Position numbers and translations under genes: made by a program | Notes under the pieces: generated by a model | The model's database searches: none | What the model was told of the DNA's origin: nothing | The model's input: the letters and a program-made list of their open reading frames with translations, nothing else | Part shown: positions 1 to 6,923 of the stretch, one piece after another | How the letters are laid out: every line of letters begins with the position of its first letter | Numbering within the stretch: position 1 is the stretch's first letter | NCBI GenBank assembly: GCA_044236545.1 | Contig: JBIIGI010000044.1 | Span: 1 to 21,520, forward strand | DNA: 21,520 bases | Direction of reading: 5' to 3' | DNA from: UBA6821 sp044236545 | GTDB taxonomy: Bacteria; Verrucomicrobiota; Verrucomicrobiia; Chthoniobacterales; UBA6821

Positions 1-2
1 CG

Positions 3-1553
3 GTCCGCGACCGCTTACCGGGACTCCGCCATCTCATCGTCATGGCAGGTGACGCGGATGTCGCCACCTCCGCGAATGTCCATCGACTCCGCGATCTGGA
101 AATCGCCGGCGAGGGATTGCGGGTGGGGGGTGATCGCCGGGCGGAGGATCGGATTGCCGGAGTGCAACCCGAGGATCTCTACACGATAATCTACACCTCG
201 GGCACCACGGGCGTGCCCAAAGGGGTAAGGCTTTCCCACCGCTCCATCATCTCGCAGGTGAGGAATCTCCCCTTTGCCCTCGGGCCGGAGGACAGGGCCC
301 TCTCGATCCTTCCCGTCTGGCATATCTACGAGAGGGTCTTCGAGATGCTCTCGGTCTCGAGCGGCCTGCACACCTACTACACGACGCTGCGCCACTTGGG
401 CGAGGATCTCAAGGCGGCGCGTCCCACGATCATGGCCTCGGCTCCCCGACTCTGGGAGGGGCTCCACCGCAGGATCCTAACCACGGTGGAAAAGGCGCCC
501 CCGATCCGCAGGGCGCTCTTTCACGCGGCTCGTTTATCCTCGCACGCCGTCCGAAGGGCGGAGGATTTCCTGCGAGGAAGGAAGGTCGATCTCACCGGGC
601 GCCCGCTTCCGGTCTCACTCCTGCTCGGTGCCTTTCATGCGACGGTATGGCTCGTCTTCATCCTCCCGTTCCTCCTGCTCGACGCGATCGTGCTGAAGAA
701 ACTCCGCGCCATCGTCGGAGGGTGCTTCCGCGGAACGATCTCGGGGGGAGGGGCGCTGCCGCCCCATGTCGACGAGTTCTTCAATGACATCGGCATTCCC
801 GTTCTCGAGGGATACGGACTCACGGAGTCGGGCACGGTGCTGGCCGTCAGGACATGGGATCGCCTGGTCATCGGAACGGTCGGCCCGGCTTTCCCCGGCA
901 CGGAAATCCGCATCGTTGATCCCGTCACCGCTGCCATCCTCTATCCGGACACCACCCGTCGCGATCTCGGTCGTGGCCGGCGGGGGGAGATTCATGCCAA
1001 GGGGCCCCAGATGATGTCGGGATACCATAAGGATCCGGAAAAGACAGTACAGGTGCTGCGCGGCGGATGGCTCTCGACCGGCGATCTGGGGCTCGTGACC
1101 TATAACGACTGCATCAAGATCGTCGGACGCTGCAAGGAGACCATCGTCCTGCTGGGCGGGGAGAATGTGGAACCGCTCCCCATTGAGTCGAAGTTGCTCG
1201 AGTCACCGCTCATAGACCAGTGCATGGTCGTCGGACAGGATCAGAAGCAACTCGGCGTCCTGGCGGTTCCATCGGTTGCGGGCTTTGCCGCCGCCGGGGT
1301 CGAGGCGGCCGATTGCGCCTCCTTGGCCTCGCGTCCCGAGGTCCGCGAAAAGATCCAGAAAGAGATCCGTCGTCTGGTCTCAGGCGAGACGGGCTTTAAG
1401 CCCTTTGAACGGATCGGCGCGGTTGATCTTCTGGAGAAGCCGTTCGAGATCGGTGACGAACTGACCATGACCTTCAAGCTCAAGCGCCACGTCATCACCG
1501 AAAAATACGCCCACGGGATCAAGGCCATGTTTCACCACGAAAAATGTTCCTAA
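3..1553 (+). CDS. Long-chain acyl-CoA synthetase (AMP-binding), 5' partial
   Basis: ATP-dependent ligase expected to activate long-chain fatty acids to acyl-CoA through an acyl-adenylate. The reading frame is open from base 3, so the N-terminus lies outside the window; the first internal ATG (42) is not the real start. Counting from that Met, the adenylate-forming motifs appear in order: YTSGTTGVPKG at residues 51-61 (P-loop), GYGLTESG near 258, GWLSTGDLG near 344, VGRCKETIVLLGGENV near 362 and the C-terminal lysine region LTMTFKLKR near 475. A strongly hydrophobic stretch (about residues 188-216, VWLVFILPFLLLDAIVL) lies between P-loop and TESG motifs and could associate with the membrane. 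Family members of this FadD15-like type are about 600 residues, so some 80-100 residues are missing. Substrate chain length cannot be read from the sequence. The next gene starts 75 bp downstream. Confidence 0.9.
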   Translation, partial: VRDRLPGLRHLIVMAGDADVATSANVHRLRDLEIAGEGLRVGGDRRAEDRIAGVQPEDLYTIIYTSGTTGVPKGVRLSHRSIISQVRNLPFALGPEDRALSILPVWHIYERVFEMLSVSSGLHTYYTTLRHLGEDLKAARPTIMASAPRLWEGLHRRILTTVEKAPPIRRALFHAARLSSHAVRRAEDFLRGRKVDLTGRPLPVSLLLGAFHATVWLVFILPFLLLDAIVLKKLRAIVGGCFRGTISGGGALPPHVDEFFNDIGIPVLEGYGLTESGTVLAVRTWDRLVIGTVGPAFPGTEIRIVDPVTAAILYPDTTRRDLGRGRRGEIHAKGPQMMSGYHKDPEKTVQVLRGGWLSTGDLGLVTYNDCIKIVGRCKETIVLLGGENVEPLPIESKLLESPLIDQCMVVGQDQKQLGVLAVPSVAGFAAAGVEAADCASLASRPEVREKIQKEIRRLVSGETGFKPFERIGAVDLLEKPFEIGDELTMTFKLKRHVITEKYAHGIKAMFHHEKCS

Positions 1554-1628
1554 GCGCCCTTGACCTGAAGCCGTTCCAAAGCCATATTGCCGCGTCTTAT
1601 AAAACTCCATCCATAACAAAACAACCCC

Positions 1629-2189
1629 ATGAAACATTTCAAATCCCTCCGCAGCAAGATTGCCGCATTCACCCTGATCGAGTTGCTGGTCGTCATTTCG
1701 ATCATCGCTGTTCTTGCATCCTTGGCTCTGCCTGCCGTCACCGGAGCGCTTGTCAAGGGGCAGATCACGCAGACCATGAGCAACTACCGTCAGCTCTACA
1801 TTACCAGTGTGAGTGCTTCTCTCGATTCGTCTGCGGCTGGAGGTGTAGTTGTGGGATTTCCTGGAGATGCCGGATCAATTGCTGGATGGAGCAACGCACT
1901 TGTGCCTGCCTATATATCAGCTCAGTCTTTTGCTAGCCTCTTTAATGTTAAAGGTTTAGCAGCCAATACATTCGCTTGGAATGGAACTCCAAGCAGCAAC
2001 GAGGCAGCAGTCTTTTTGACCACTGCAAACCTCTCTGGCACCTCCAGTAATGCTACCGTCGGAAACGTAGCTCCTTATAACCTCAAGGGTGCGGCAGCTG
2101 TGAATGCTTCTGGTCAGGCGATCTCGGTTAATGGGACAAATGTGAACGGACTTACCAATTCCATGAATTTTGGCAACCGGGTCAACTAA
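1629..2189 (+). CDS. Type IV pilin-like / pseudopilin with N-terminal methylation motif
   Basis: A 186-residue prepilin-like protein. Residues 1-13 (MKHFKSLRSKIAA) form a short basic leader, followed by FTLIELLVVISIIAVLASLALPAV, the class III signal and hydrophobic helix of type IV pilins and type II secretion pseudopilins; Glu5 of the mature protein is present. The residue before the cleavage site is Ala rather than the usual Gly, which prepilin peptidases often tolerate. The rest is Ala/Ser/Asn/Gly-rich without recognisable pilin loops and ends NFGNRVN. No pilus or secretion assembly genes are nearby. There is no clear Shine-Dalgarno before the ATG. Codon use from about 1800 to 2180 is visibly richer in A/T than the flanking genes. 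Its own intrinsic terminator follows. It may be a minor pilin or a secreted surface protein using this anchor. Confidence 0.8.
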   Translation: MKHFKSLRSKIAAFTLIELLVVISIIAVLASLALPAVTGALVKGQITQTMSNYRQLYITSVSASLDSSAAGGVVVGFPGDAGSIAGWSNALVPAYISAQSFASLFNVKGLAANTFAWNGTPSSNEAAVFLTTANLSGTSSNATVGNVAPYNLKGAAAVNASGQAISVNGTNVNGLTNSMNFGNRVN

Positions 2190-2210
2190 CGCCTGACACA
2201 ATAACTTCAA

Positions 2211-2242
2211 GGGGATCCTCCCAAAAGAGGATCCCTTTTTTT
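2211..2242 (+). terminator. Rho-independent terminator after the prepilin gene
   Basis: Perfect 9-bp GC-rich stem, GGGATCCTC (2212-2220) pairing with GAGGATCCC (2227-2235), loop CCAAAA, followed directly by seven T residues (2236-2242). It starts 22 bp after the prepilin stop. It also lies only 37 bp before the ilvB start, so the ilvB promoter must either sit in or upstream of it, or it acts partly as an attenuator; no leader peptide rich in Leu/Val/Ile was seen. Confidence 0.9.
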
Positions 2243-2279
2243 GTCTCTCGACACCACCGTCGCCTTGAGGTGACATTGA

Positions 2280-4076
2280 TTGACTGTCATGGCCTCAAAA
2301 TCCCAAAGCAAGAAACCGAAGATTTCCAAAAAATCCCTGCCTGCGGAGCGTGGGTCTGTGATGAACGGGGCGGAGATCCTGGTCGCTTCCTTGGAGCGTG
2401 AGGGGGTGGAGTATATCTTTGCCTATCCGGGGGGTTGCTCGATGCCTCTCCATCAGGCGCTGACCAAGTCGACGAAGATCCGCACCATCCTCCCCCGTCA
2501 TGAGCAGGGAGGCGGTTTTGCCGCGGAGGGATATGCACGCGTGACCGGAAAGGCCGGCGTCTGCATGGCCACCTCGGGGCCAGGCGCAACGAACCTGGTG
2601 ACCTGCATCGCGGACGCCTACATGGACTCGGTGCCGCTGGTTGCGATCACCGGGCAGGTGCCCCAGGAGATGATCGGACGCGGCGCGTTCCAAGAGACCG
2701 ACTTCTTCGGCATGACCCTGCCCGTTGTGAAGCACAGTTACCTTGTCTGGGACATTAACGACATCCCCCGGATCATCAAGGAGGCCTTCCACATCGCGCA
2801 GAGCGGTCGCCCCGGTCCGGTGCTCATCGACATTCCCAAGAACATCCAGAATCAGACCGCCCAGCCGATATTTCCAAAAGACATCTCCCTCCGCGGGTAT
2901 AATCCCATTCGCAGGGCGGACGACATAGCCCTGCAGGAGATGCTCGGGCTGATTGCCTCCGCCAAGAAGCCGATGATCTACTGCGGCGGCGGCGTGATCA
3001 CCGCCGAGGCCTCCGCGGAGTTGGCCGAGTTTGCCGAGCGGACCCAGATCCCCGTGGCCACCACCCTCATGGGGATTGGTTGCTTCCCGGAGAATCACAC
3101 GCTCTCGCTCAAGTGGCTCGGCATGCACGGCACCGTCTACGCGAACAATGCCGTCAACGAGGCCGATCTGCTGCTCGCCATCGGTGTGCGGTTCGACGAC
3201 CGCGTCACCGGCAAGGTCGAGAAGTTCTGCGAGCACGGCACGATCGTCCACATCGACATTGACAACTCCGAGATCAACAAGAACAAGGCGGTGAAGCTTC
3301 CCATCCTCGGTGATGTGAAGGACGCCCTCGCGCGACTCAACAAAGAACTCGACCGCGCCGGAAGCAAGCCGGTGAAAAAGGGGCACACCCGTTTCCCTGC
3401 GTGGTACAAGCAGATCGAGAAGTGGAAGAAGGATCACCCCCTCCGCTACAAGGACACGCCCGACGCCATCCAGCCACAGTACGTGATCGAGTTGCTCATG
3501 GAACTGACGAAGGGCGACGCGATCATCACCACCGGTGTCGGTCAGCACCAGATGTGGGCTGCACAGTATTATAATTTCACGAAGCCCCGCACACTCGTGA
3601 CCTCCGCCGGTCTCGGCTCCATGGGCTACGGCTATCCCGCTGCGCTGGGTGCGAAGCTCGGCCGTCCCGACAAGCAGGTGATCGACATCGACGGCGACGG
3701 CTCCTTCCTGATGAATGTCCAGGAACTGGCCACGGCCCACATCGACGGCATCGCCCCCAAGGTGATCATCCTCAACAACCAGCACCTCGGCATGGTGGTC
3801 CAGTGGGAGGATCGTTTCTACGACAGCAACCGCGGCCACACCTTCCTCGGTGACCCGAAGGATCTCAGCCGCATCTATCCGGACTACCTTGGCATCTGCA
3901 AGGGCTTCGGCGTTCCCGCCGAGCGTGTCATCCACAAGAAGGATCTGCGCGCCGCACTCCAGCGCATGCTCGACTCGAAGGAGACTTACGTCCTCGACGT
4001 GATGACCCCCTACACCGAGCACGTGCTTCCGATGATCCCTTCGGGAAAGACCTACAAGGATATCATTACTGAATAG
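2280..4076 (+). CDS. ilvB: Acetolactate synthase large (catalytic) subunit
   Basis: Thiamine diphosphate- and FAD-dependent enzyme condensing two pyruvates to acetolactate (or pyruvate plus 2-ketobutyrate), first common step of valine, leucine and isoleucine synthesis, cytoplasmic. 598 residues from the TTG at 2280, chosen because GAGGTGA (2267-2273) lies 6 nt upstream; ATG 2289 is the alternative. Visible motifs: AYPGGCSMPLHQAL near 48-61, the ThDP-activating glutamate in RHEQGG (E75), QETDFFGM, the FAD-region GVRFDDRVTGK, and the ThDP/Mg motif from GDGS (472-475) to NN (499-500). Residues 1-27 are a Lys/Ser-rich extension before MNGAEIL, where many homologues start. No regulatory subunit gene (ilvN/ilvH) or ilvC is adjacent; it may be encoded elsewhere. 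The closest paralogous risk is a catabolic acetolactate synthase or glyoxylate carboligase, but RFDDRVTGK favours the anabolic type. Confidence 0.93.
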   Translation: MTVMASKSQSKKPKISKKSLPAERGSVMNGAEILVASLEREGVEYIFAYPGGCSMPLHQALTKSTKIRTILPRHEQGGGFAAEGYARVTGKAGVCMATSGPGATNLVTCIADAYMDSVPLVAITGQVPQEMIGRGAFQETDFFGMTLPVVKHSYLVWDINDIPRIIKEAFHIAQSGRPGPVLIDIPKNIQNQTAQPIFPKDISLRGYNPIRRADDIALQEMLGLIASAKKPMIYCGGGVITAEASAELAEFAERTQIPVATTLMGIGCFPENHTLSLKWLGMHGTVYANNAVNEADLLLAIGVRFDDRVTGKVEKFCEHGTIVHIDIDNSEINKNKAVKLPILGDVKDALARLNKELDRAGSKPVKKGHTRFPAWYKQIEKWKKDHPLRYKDTPDAIQPQYVIELLMELTKGDAIITTGVGQHQMWAAQYYNFTKPRTLVTSAGLGSMGYGYPAALGAKLGRPDKQVIDIDGDGSFLMNVQELATAHIDGIAPKVIILNNQHLGMVVQWEDRFYDSNRGHTFLGDPKDLSRIYPDYLGICKGFGVPAERVIHKKDLRAALQRMLDSKETYVLDVMTPYTEHVLPMIPSGKTYKDIITE

Positions 4077-4097
4077 GCACTGCTAAGGCAGTGCCTA
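4074..4097 (+). other. Perfect hairpin overlapping the ilvB stop codon
   Basis: A 10-bp perfect stem, TAGGCACTGC (4074-4083) with GCAGTGCCTA (4088-4097), loop TAAG. The left arm begins with the TAG stop of ilvB. No T-tract follows, so it is not a classical intrinsic terminator; it could protect the mRNA 3' end or help a Rho-type termination. Confidence 0.6.
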
Positions 4098-4098
4098 T

Positions 4099-4214
4099 GA
4101 GGCTATTAGTAGTTTAGGCTTTAGGCTGTTAGGATGCCGATCGCTGCAGATGAAAGCATGGAAGGGATTTTTTTAGTCTGCCAAGAGTCTTAAAACCTAA
4201 AAAGCTAGAGCCTC
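4099..4214. repeat. Small inverted-repeat (MITE-like) element between ilvB and priA
   Basis: About 26-nt imperfect inverted arms: the left arm (4099-4125) starts GAGGCT and contains TTTAGG and TTTA blocks; the reverse complement of the right arm (4189-4214) also starts GAGGCT and has TAG, TTTAGG and TTTA in the same order, roughly 20 of 26 positions matching with one gap. The arms enclose about 63 bp and the right arm stops 12 bp before the priA ATG. The whole is AT-richer than its surroundings. It contains no coding potential. It could be a MITE, a decayed REP-type unit or a long mRNA stem-loop. Confidence 0.4.
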
Positions 4215-4226
4215 CATCTTTCCCCC

Positions 4227-6470
4227 ATGCCTTCCTTTGTCCGCGTCCTGATCGATCGCTCCGAGGGAAGGGAGTTGGATTATGCGCTTCCCGGGGAGTT
4301 GAGGGGGAGGGTTTCCGTCGGCGAGCGCGTGATCGTGAAGGTGCGCAACAGGAGGGCTCTCGGGACCGTCCTGGAGTTGATGGAGCGGTCCGATGTCCCC
4401 GGCATCCGCCCGATCGATGGGCTTGTCGGGAGCGAGAGCACCCTTCCCCCGGTGATGATGAGGCTTGCGCGGTGGATGGCCGACTATTACTGCGCCCCGC
4501 TTGCCTCCGTCATGCGCTCGATGCTCCCACCCATGCTGCGCGGTGAGAAAATCGCGGGAAAAAAAATCCGGATGGCTGAACTCTCAGGAATGCCGCCTGC
4601 CGAGGAATGTGAGCGACTTGCCAGAAAGGCTCCGAAGCAGCACGCGATTCTGGAAAGGCTTCGCGCCGCGACGTCGGCGATCCCCGTGCACGAACTTCTC
4701 CGGGAGAGCGGCGGATCCGATGCCTCCCTCCGGGCTTTGGTTGCGGCGGGTTGGATCCGCTTGAGCGAGGTTCGCTCCACGGTATCACCCGGCGGTGGGG
4801 AACAGGTTCTTCCCGGAAGAATCCCCAAGCTCAATCCCGACCAGGAATCGGTTGTCTCGGTTCTTCTCGAGGCGATCGGCGGTTCGGACGACGCGGTGTC
4901 CCAGCGACCGTTCCTTCTGCACGGGGTGACCGGAAGCGGCAAGACGGAGGTCTACCTCCGGACACTCGGCGCAGTGCTGGATTCCGGAAAAAGCGCCATT
5001 GTTCTGGTGCCCGAGATTTCCCTCACTCCCCAGACGGTCGAGCGGTTCCGGTCACGATTCGACCATGCGGGGGGTGGCGGTGCGGGAGTGGCCGTGCTTC
5101 ACAGTCATCTGACCGATGCGGAGCGCCGCGAGGAATGGATGCGCCTCCAGCGTGGGGAGGCACGAATCGCCATCGGGGCGAGGAGCGCTGTCTTCGCTCC
5201 GCTGGCCAACCTCGGCCTCATCATCGTCGATGAGGAGCATGAGAACACCTACAAGCAGGAGGAGACGCCACGTTATCATGCGCGTGACGTCGCGGTGATG
5301 AGAGGACGCCTCGAGGGGTGTCCCGTCCTGCTGGGAAGCGCGACTCCTTCCATCGAGAGTTACCGCAATGCCCTCACGGGAAAGTACCGCCTGCTCGCTC
5401 TTCCCAATCGTGCCGACGGGCAGTTGATGCCGCTCATCCGGGTGGTCGACCTGCGTCTTCAGGGGAAGAGGGCCAAGTCCGACGGCGGGCTTTCGGCACC
5501 GCTGCAGATGGCCATCACCAAGAGGCTGGAGCTGGGTCAGCAGACGATTCTCTTCCTGAACCGGAGGGGATTCGCCACCTCGATGCTCTGCGAGCAGTGC
5601 GGCCATGTCTGCCGCTGTCCCAACTGCAGCCTCTCCATGACGTTCCATCGGGATGAGAACCGGCTCGCCTGCCATCTTTGCGGCCATGCTTCCACTCCGC
5701 CGGAACGCTGCCCCGAATGCCGCGACCCGGGTATCCGTCACTCGGGCTTGGGGACACAGAGGGTGGAGGAGGGGATCCGCAGGGCCTTCCCCTCCGCCCG
5801 GATCGCCCGCATGGATGCCGACACGATGACGAAGCGGGGCTCCTACGCCGATGTCCTGGGCAAGTTCAGGGCCCGTCAGATCGACATCCTGATAGGCACC
5901 CAGATGATCGCCAAGGGCCTCGATTTCCCGAATGTGACCCTTGTCGGGATCATCAACGCCGACATCGGACTCCACTCGCCCGATTTTCGCGCGGGGGAGC
6001 GGACATTCCAACTCCTCACCCAGGTTGCCGGCCGTGCCGGCAGGGGGGAGACCGAGGGGGAGGTGATCGTTCAGACATTCTCCCCGGCGAGCCCCTCCCT
6101 GCAGCATGCGCGGCATCATGATTTCACGGGCTTCTACGAACAGGAGATCTCCTTCCGCGAGATGTTTCGCCATCCTCCCTTTGCAAGGATGCTGCTTGTG
6201 AGGGTGCGGGGGGTGTCGCCGGAGAGAGCCTCCCATGCCGCCGCGGCCGTTGCAAAAAAATTGAAGGGCCTGGCTCACGAGTCCGTCGAGGTCTCCGATT
6301 CCGCACCGGCGCCACTTGAGCGCTCCCATGGCCAGTACCGGTTTCATGTCATCCTGAAGTCCTCATCCGGCGCCGTTTTGGGAAAACTGGCGCGGGAACT
6401 CCTTGCCTCCATGACGATGCCCGAGGATGTGGTGATGACGCTCGATGTCGATCCCTACTCGCTGATGTAG
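4227..6470 (+). CDS. priA: Primosomal protein N', replication restart DNA helicase PriA
   Basis: Superfamily 2 3'-to-5' helicase that recognises stalled or repaired forks and starts reloading of the replicative helicase. 747 residues, a normal family length. In order: N-terminal 3' DNA-binding domain (MPSFVRVLID...), Walker A GVTGSGKTE at 233-241 (K239), DEEH box at 335-338, GSATPS near 373, then the zinc-binding insertion with Cys 455, 458, 464, 467, 482, 485, 495 and 498 (four CxxC pairs, an additional Cys462), followed by the helicase C-terminal motifs GTQMIAKGLDFPNV and QVAGRAGRG. All key residues are intact. No Shine-Dalgarno precedes the ATG at 4227 (upstream bases are pyrimidine-rich), but no other start gives the conserved N-terminus. 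It appears monocistronic, between an inverted-repeat element and a hairpin-rich gap. Confidence 0.96.
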   Translation: MPSFVRVLIDRSEGRELDYALPGELRGRVSVGERVIVKVRNRRALGTVLELMERSDVPGIRPIDGLVGSESTLPPVMMRLARWMADYYCAPLASVMRSMLPPMLRGEKIAGKKIRMAELSGMPPAEECERLARKAPKQHAILERLRAATSAIPVHELLRESGGSDASLRALVAAGWIRLSEVRSTVSPGGGEQVLPGRIPKLNPDQESVVSVLLEAIGGSDDAVSQRPFLLHGVTGSGKTEVYLRTLGAVLDSGKSAIVLVPEISLTPQTVERFRSRFDHAGGGGAGVAVLHSHLTDAERREEWMRLQRGEARIAIGARSAVFAPLANLGLIIVDEEHENTYKQEETPRYHARDVAVMRGRLEGCPVLLGSATPSIESYRNALTGKYRLLALPNRADGQLMPLIRVVDLRLQGKRAKSDGGLSAPLQMAITKRLELGQQTILFLNRRGFATSMLCEQCGHVCRCPNCSLSMTFHRDENRLACHLCGHASTPPERCPECRDPGIRHSGLGTQRVEEGIRRAFPSARIARMDADTMTKRGSYADVLGKFRARQIDILIGTQMIAKGLDFPNVTLVGIINADIGLHSPDFRAGERTFQLLTQVAGRAGRGETEGEVIVQTFSPASPSLQHARHHDFTGFYEQEISFREMFRHPPFARMLLVRVRGVSPERASHAAAAVAKKLKGLAHESVEVSDSAPAPLERSHGQYRFHVILKSSSGAVLGKLARELLASMTMPEDVVMTLDVDPYSLM

Positions 6471-6488
6471 AGAAAGGGAGGGGTGGGG

Positions 6489-6512
6489 GAAAAGGATGAA
6501 GGATGAAGGATG
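6489..6512 (+). repeat. Short tandem AAGGATG repeat, part of a flanking direct repeat
   Basis: Three exact tandem copies of AAGGATG (6492-6512), creating three overlapping ATGA sites. The first lies in GAAAAGGATGA (6489-6499), an 11-mer that recurs exactly at 6839-6849 at the other end of the hairpin-rich gap. It is purine-rich, so part of the match may be compositional. Confidence 0.7.
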
Positions 6513-6540
6513 AAAAAGGGATCGGCGTGGGGACGGGTGC

Positions 6541-6657
6541 GGTAGCCTGCGGCGCATGCCGCAGCCTCATAGAGGTGGCACCGTCCGCCGAACGCCGAGT
6601 GACGCGAGTCACGGAGTAGCCTGTCCCGCTACTGCCGGGACAGTCCCGAAAGGGACG
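6541..6657 (+). other. Hairpin cluster upstream of the structured element
   Basis: Non-coding stretch with consecutive inverted repeats: CTGCGGC/GCCGCAG (6547-6564, loop GCAT); GTGAC/GTCAC (6599-6612, loop GCGA); CTGTCCCG/CGGGACAG (6621-6643, loop of 7); GTCCC/GGGAC (6643-6656, loop GAAA). GCGA and GAAA are GNRA loops only when read on the plus strand. The third stem can be replaced by an alternative, AGTAGC (6615-6620) with GCTACT (6628-6633). This part has no counterpart next to the second copy of the element at 16721-16890, so it may be a separate unit. No gene is seen here. Confidence 0.5.
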
Positions 6658-6845
6658 AACCAAACACCCGGGAGAGTGTGCGGAAGACTGCGACTCTGTC
6701 GCTGCCCGAAGGGTGCCGCGGCTTCCCGGGAGGGAAGCGGCATCAATGCATCGGGAGATGCTGAGGCAAAGGCGGATGCCATCAATCTGAAGATAACCGG
6801 AGGGATGACAACAACGCTACACGCCAAAAGAACGAGCCGAAAAGG
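6658..6845 (+). ncRNA. Structured repeated element, copy 1 (possible HEARO/omega-RNA-like)
   Basis: The core (6658-6746) runs AACCAA; a 16-nt hairpin with GGGA loop (6664-6679); GCGGAAGA; hairpin GCGAC/GTCGC (6690-6702); CCCGAAGGG (6705-6713); then stem GCCG/CGGC plus CTTCCC/GGGAAG capped by GGGA (6715-6741); then TCAA. A further hairpin GCATC/GATGC with GGGA loop is at 6748-6761. Copy 2 on the minus strand (16890-16721) has the same blocks in the same order, with the long stem changed by two compensatory base pairs. Downstream of the core are GGCGGATGCC (6771-6780) and CAAAAGA (6825-6831), and the element is followed by ATGA (6846-6849). The GNRA loops exist only on the plus strand, suggesting it acts as plus-strand RNA. 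That it is a conserved structured unit is well supported; the class is uncertain. No nuclease or transposase gene is present. Confidence 0.6.
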
Positions 6846-6923
6846 ATGATTCCTATTGGTAGTTGGTATCACAACCCTTCTCCGCGGCTTTACAAGAATG
6901 CCTTCAATTCGGAAGGTTGGGTG

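Noticed and set aside
2295..4022. Long open frame on the minus strand opposite ilvB
   Set aside because: Lies entirely antisense to a well-conserved ilvB with all motifs; its translation has no recognisable domain and mirrors the high-GC codon pattern.
5052..6347. 431-codon open frame opposite priA
   Set aside because: Antisense shadow; the plus-strand frame has the complete helicase and zinc-binding motifs.
6600..6760. Cobalamin riboswitch or RNase P RNA
   Set aside because: CTGTCCCGC recalls part of a B12 switch, but the B12 box and other conserved blocks are missing; the conserved P4 strings of RNase P RNA are also absent.
6658..6845. Group II intron remnant
   Set aside because: No domain V-like hairpin with the AGC triad and no GUGYG 5' end.
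6846..6923. In-frame extension of the AsmA-like gene to ATG 6846
   Set aside because: The stretch abuts the structured element, and ATG 6924 has GGAAGG at good spacing.
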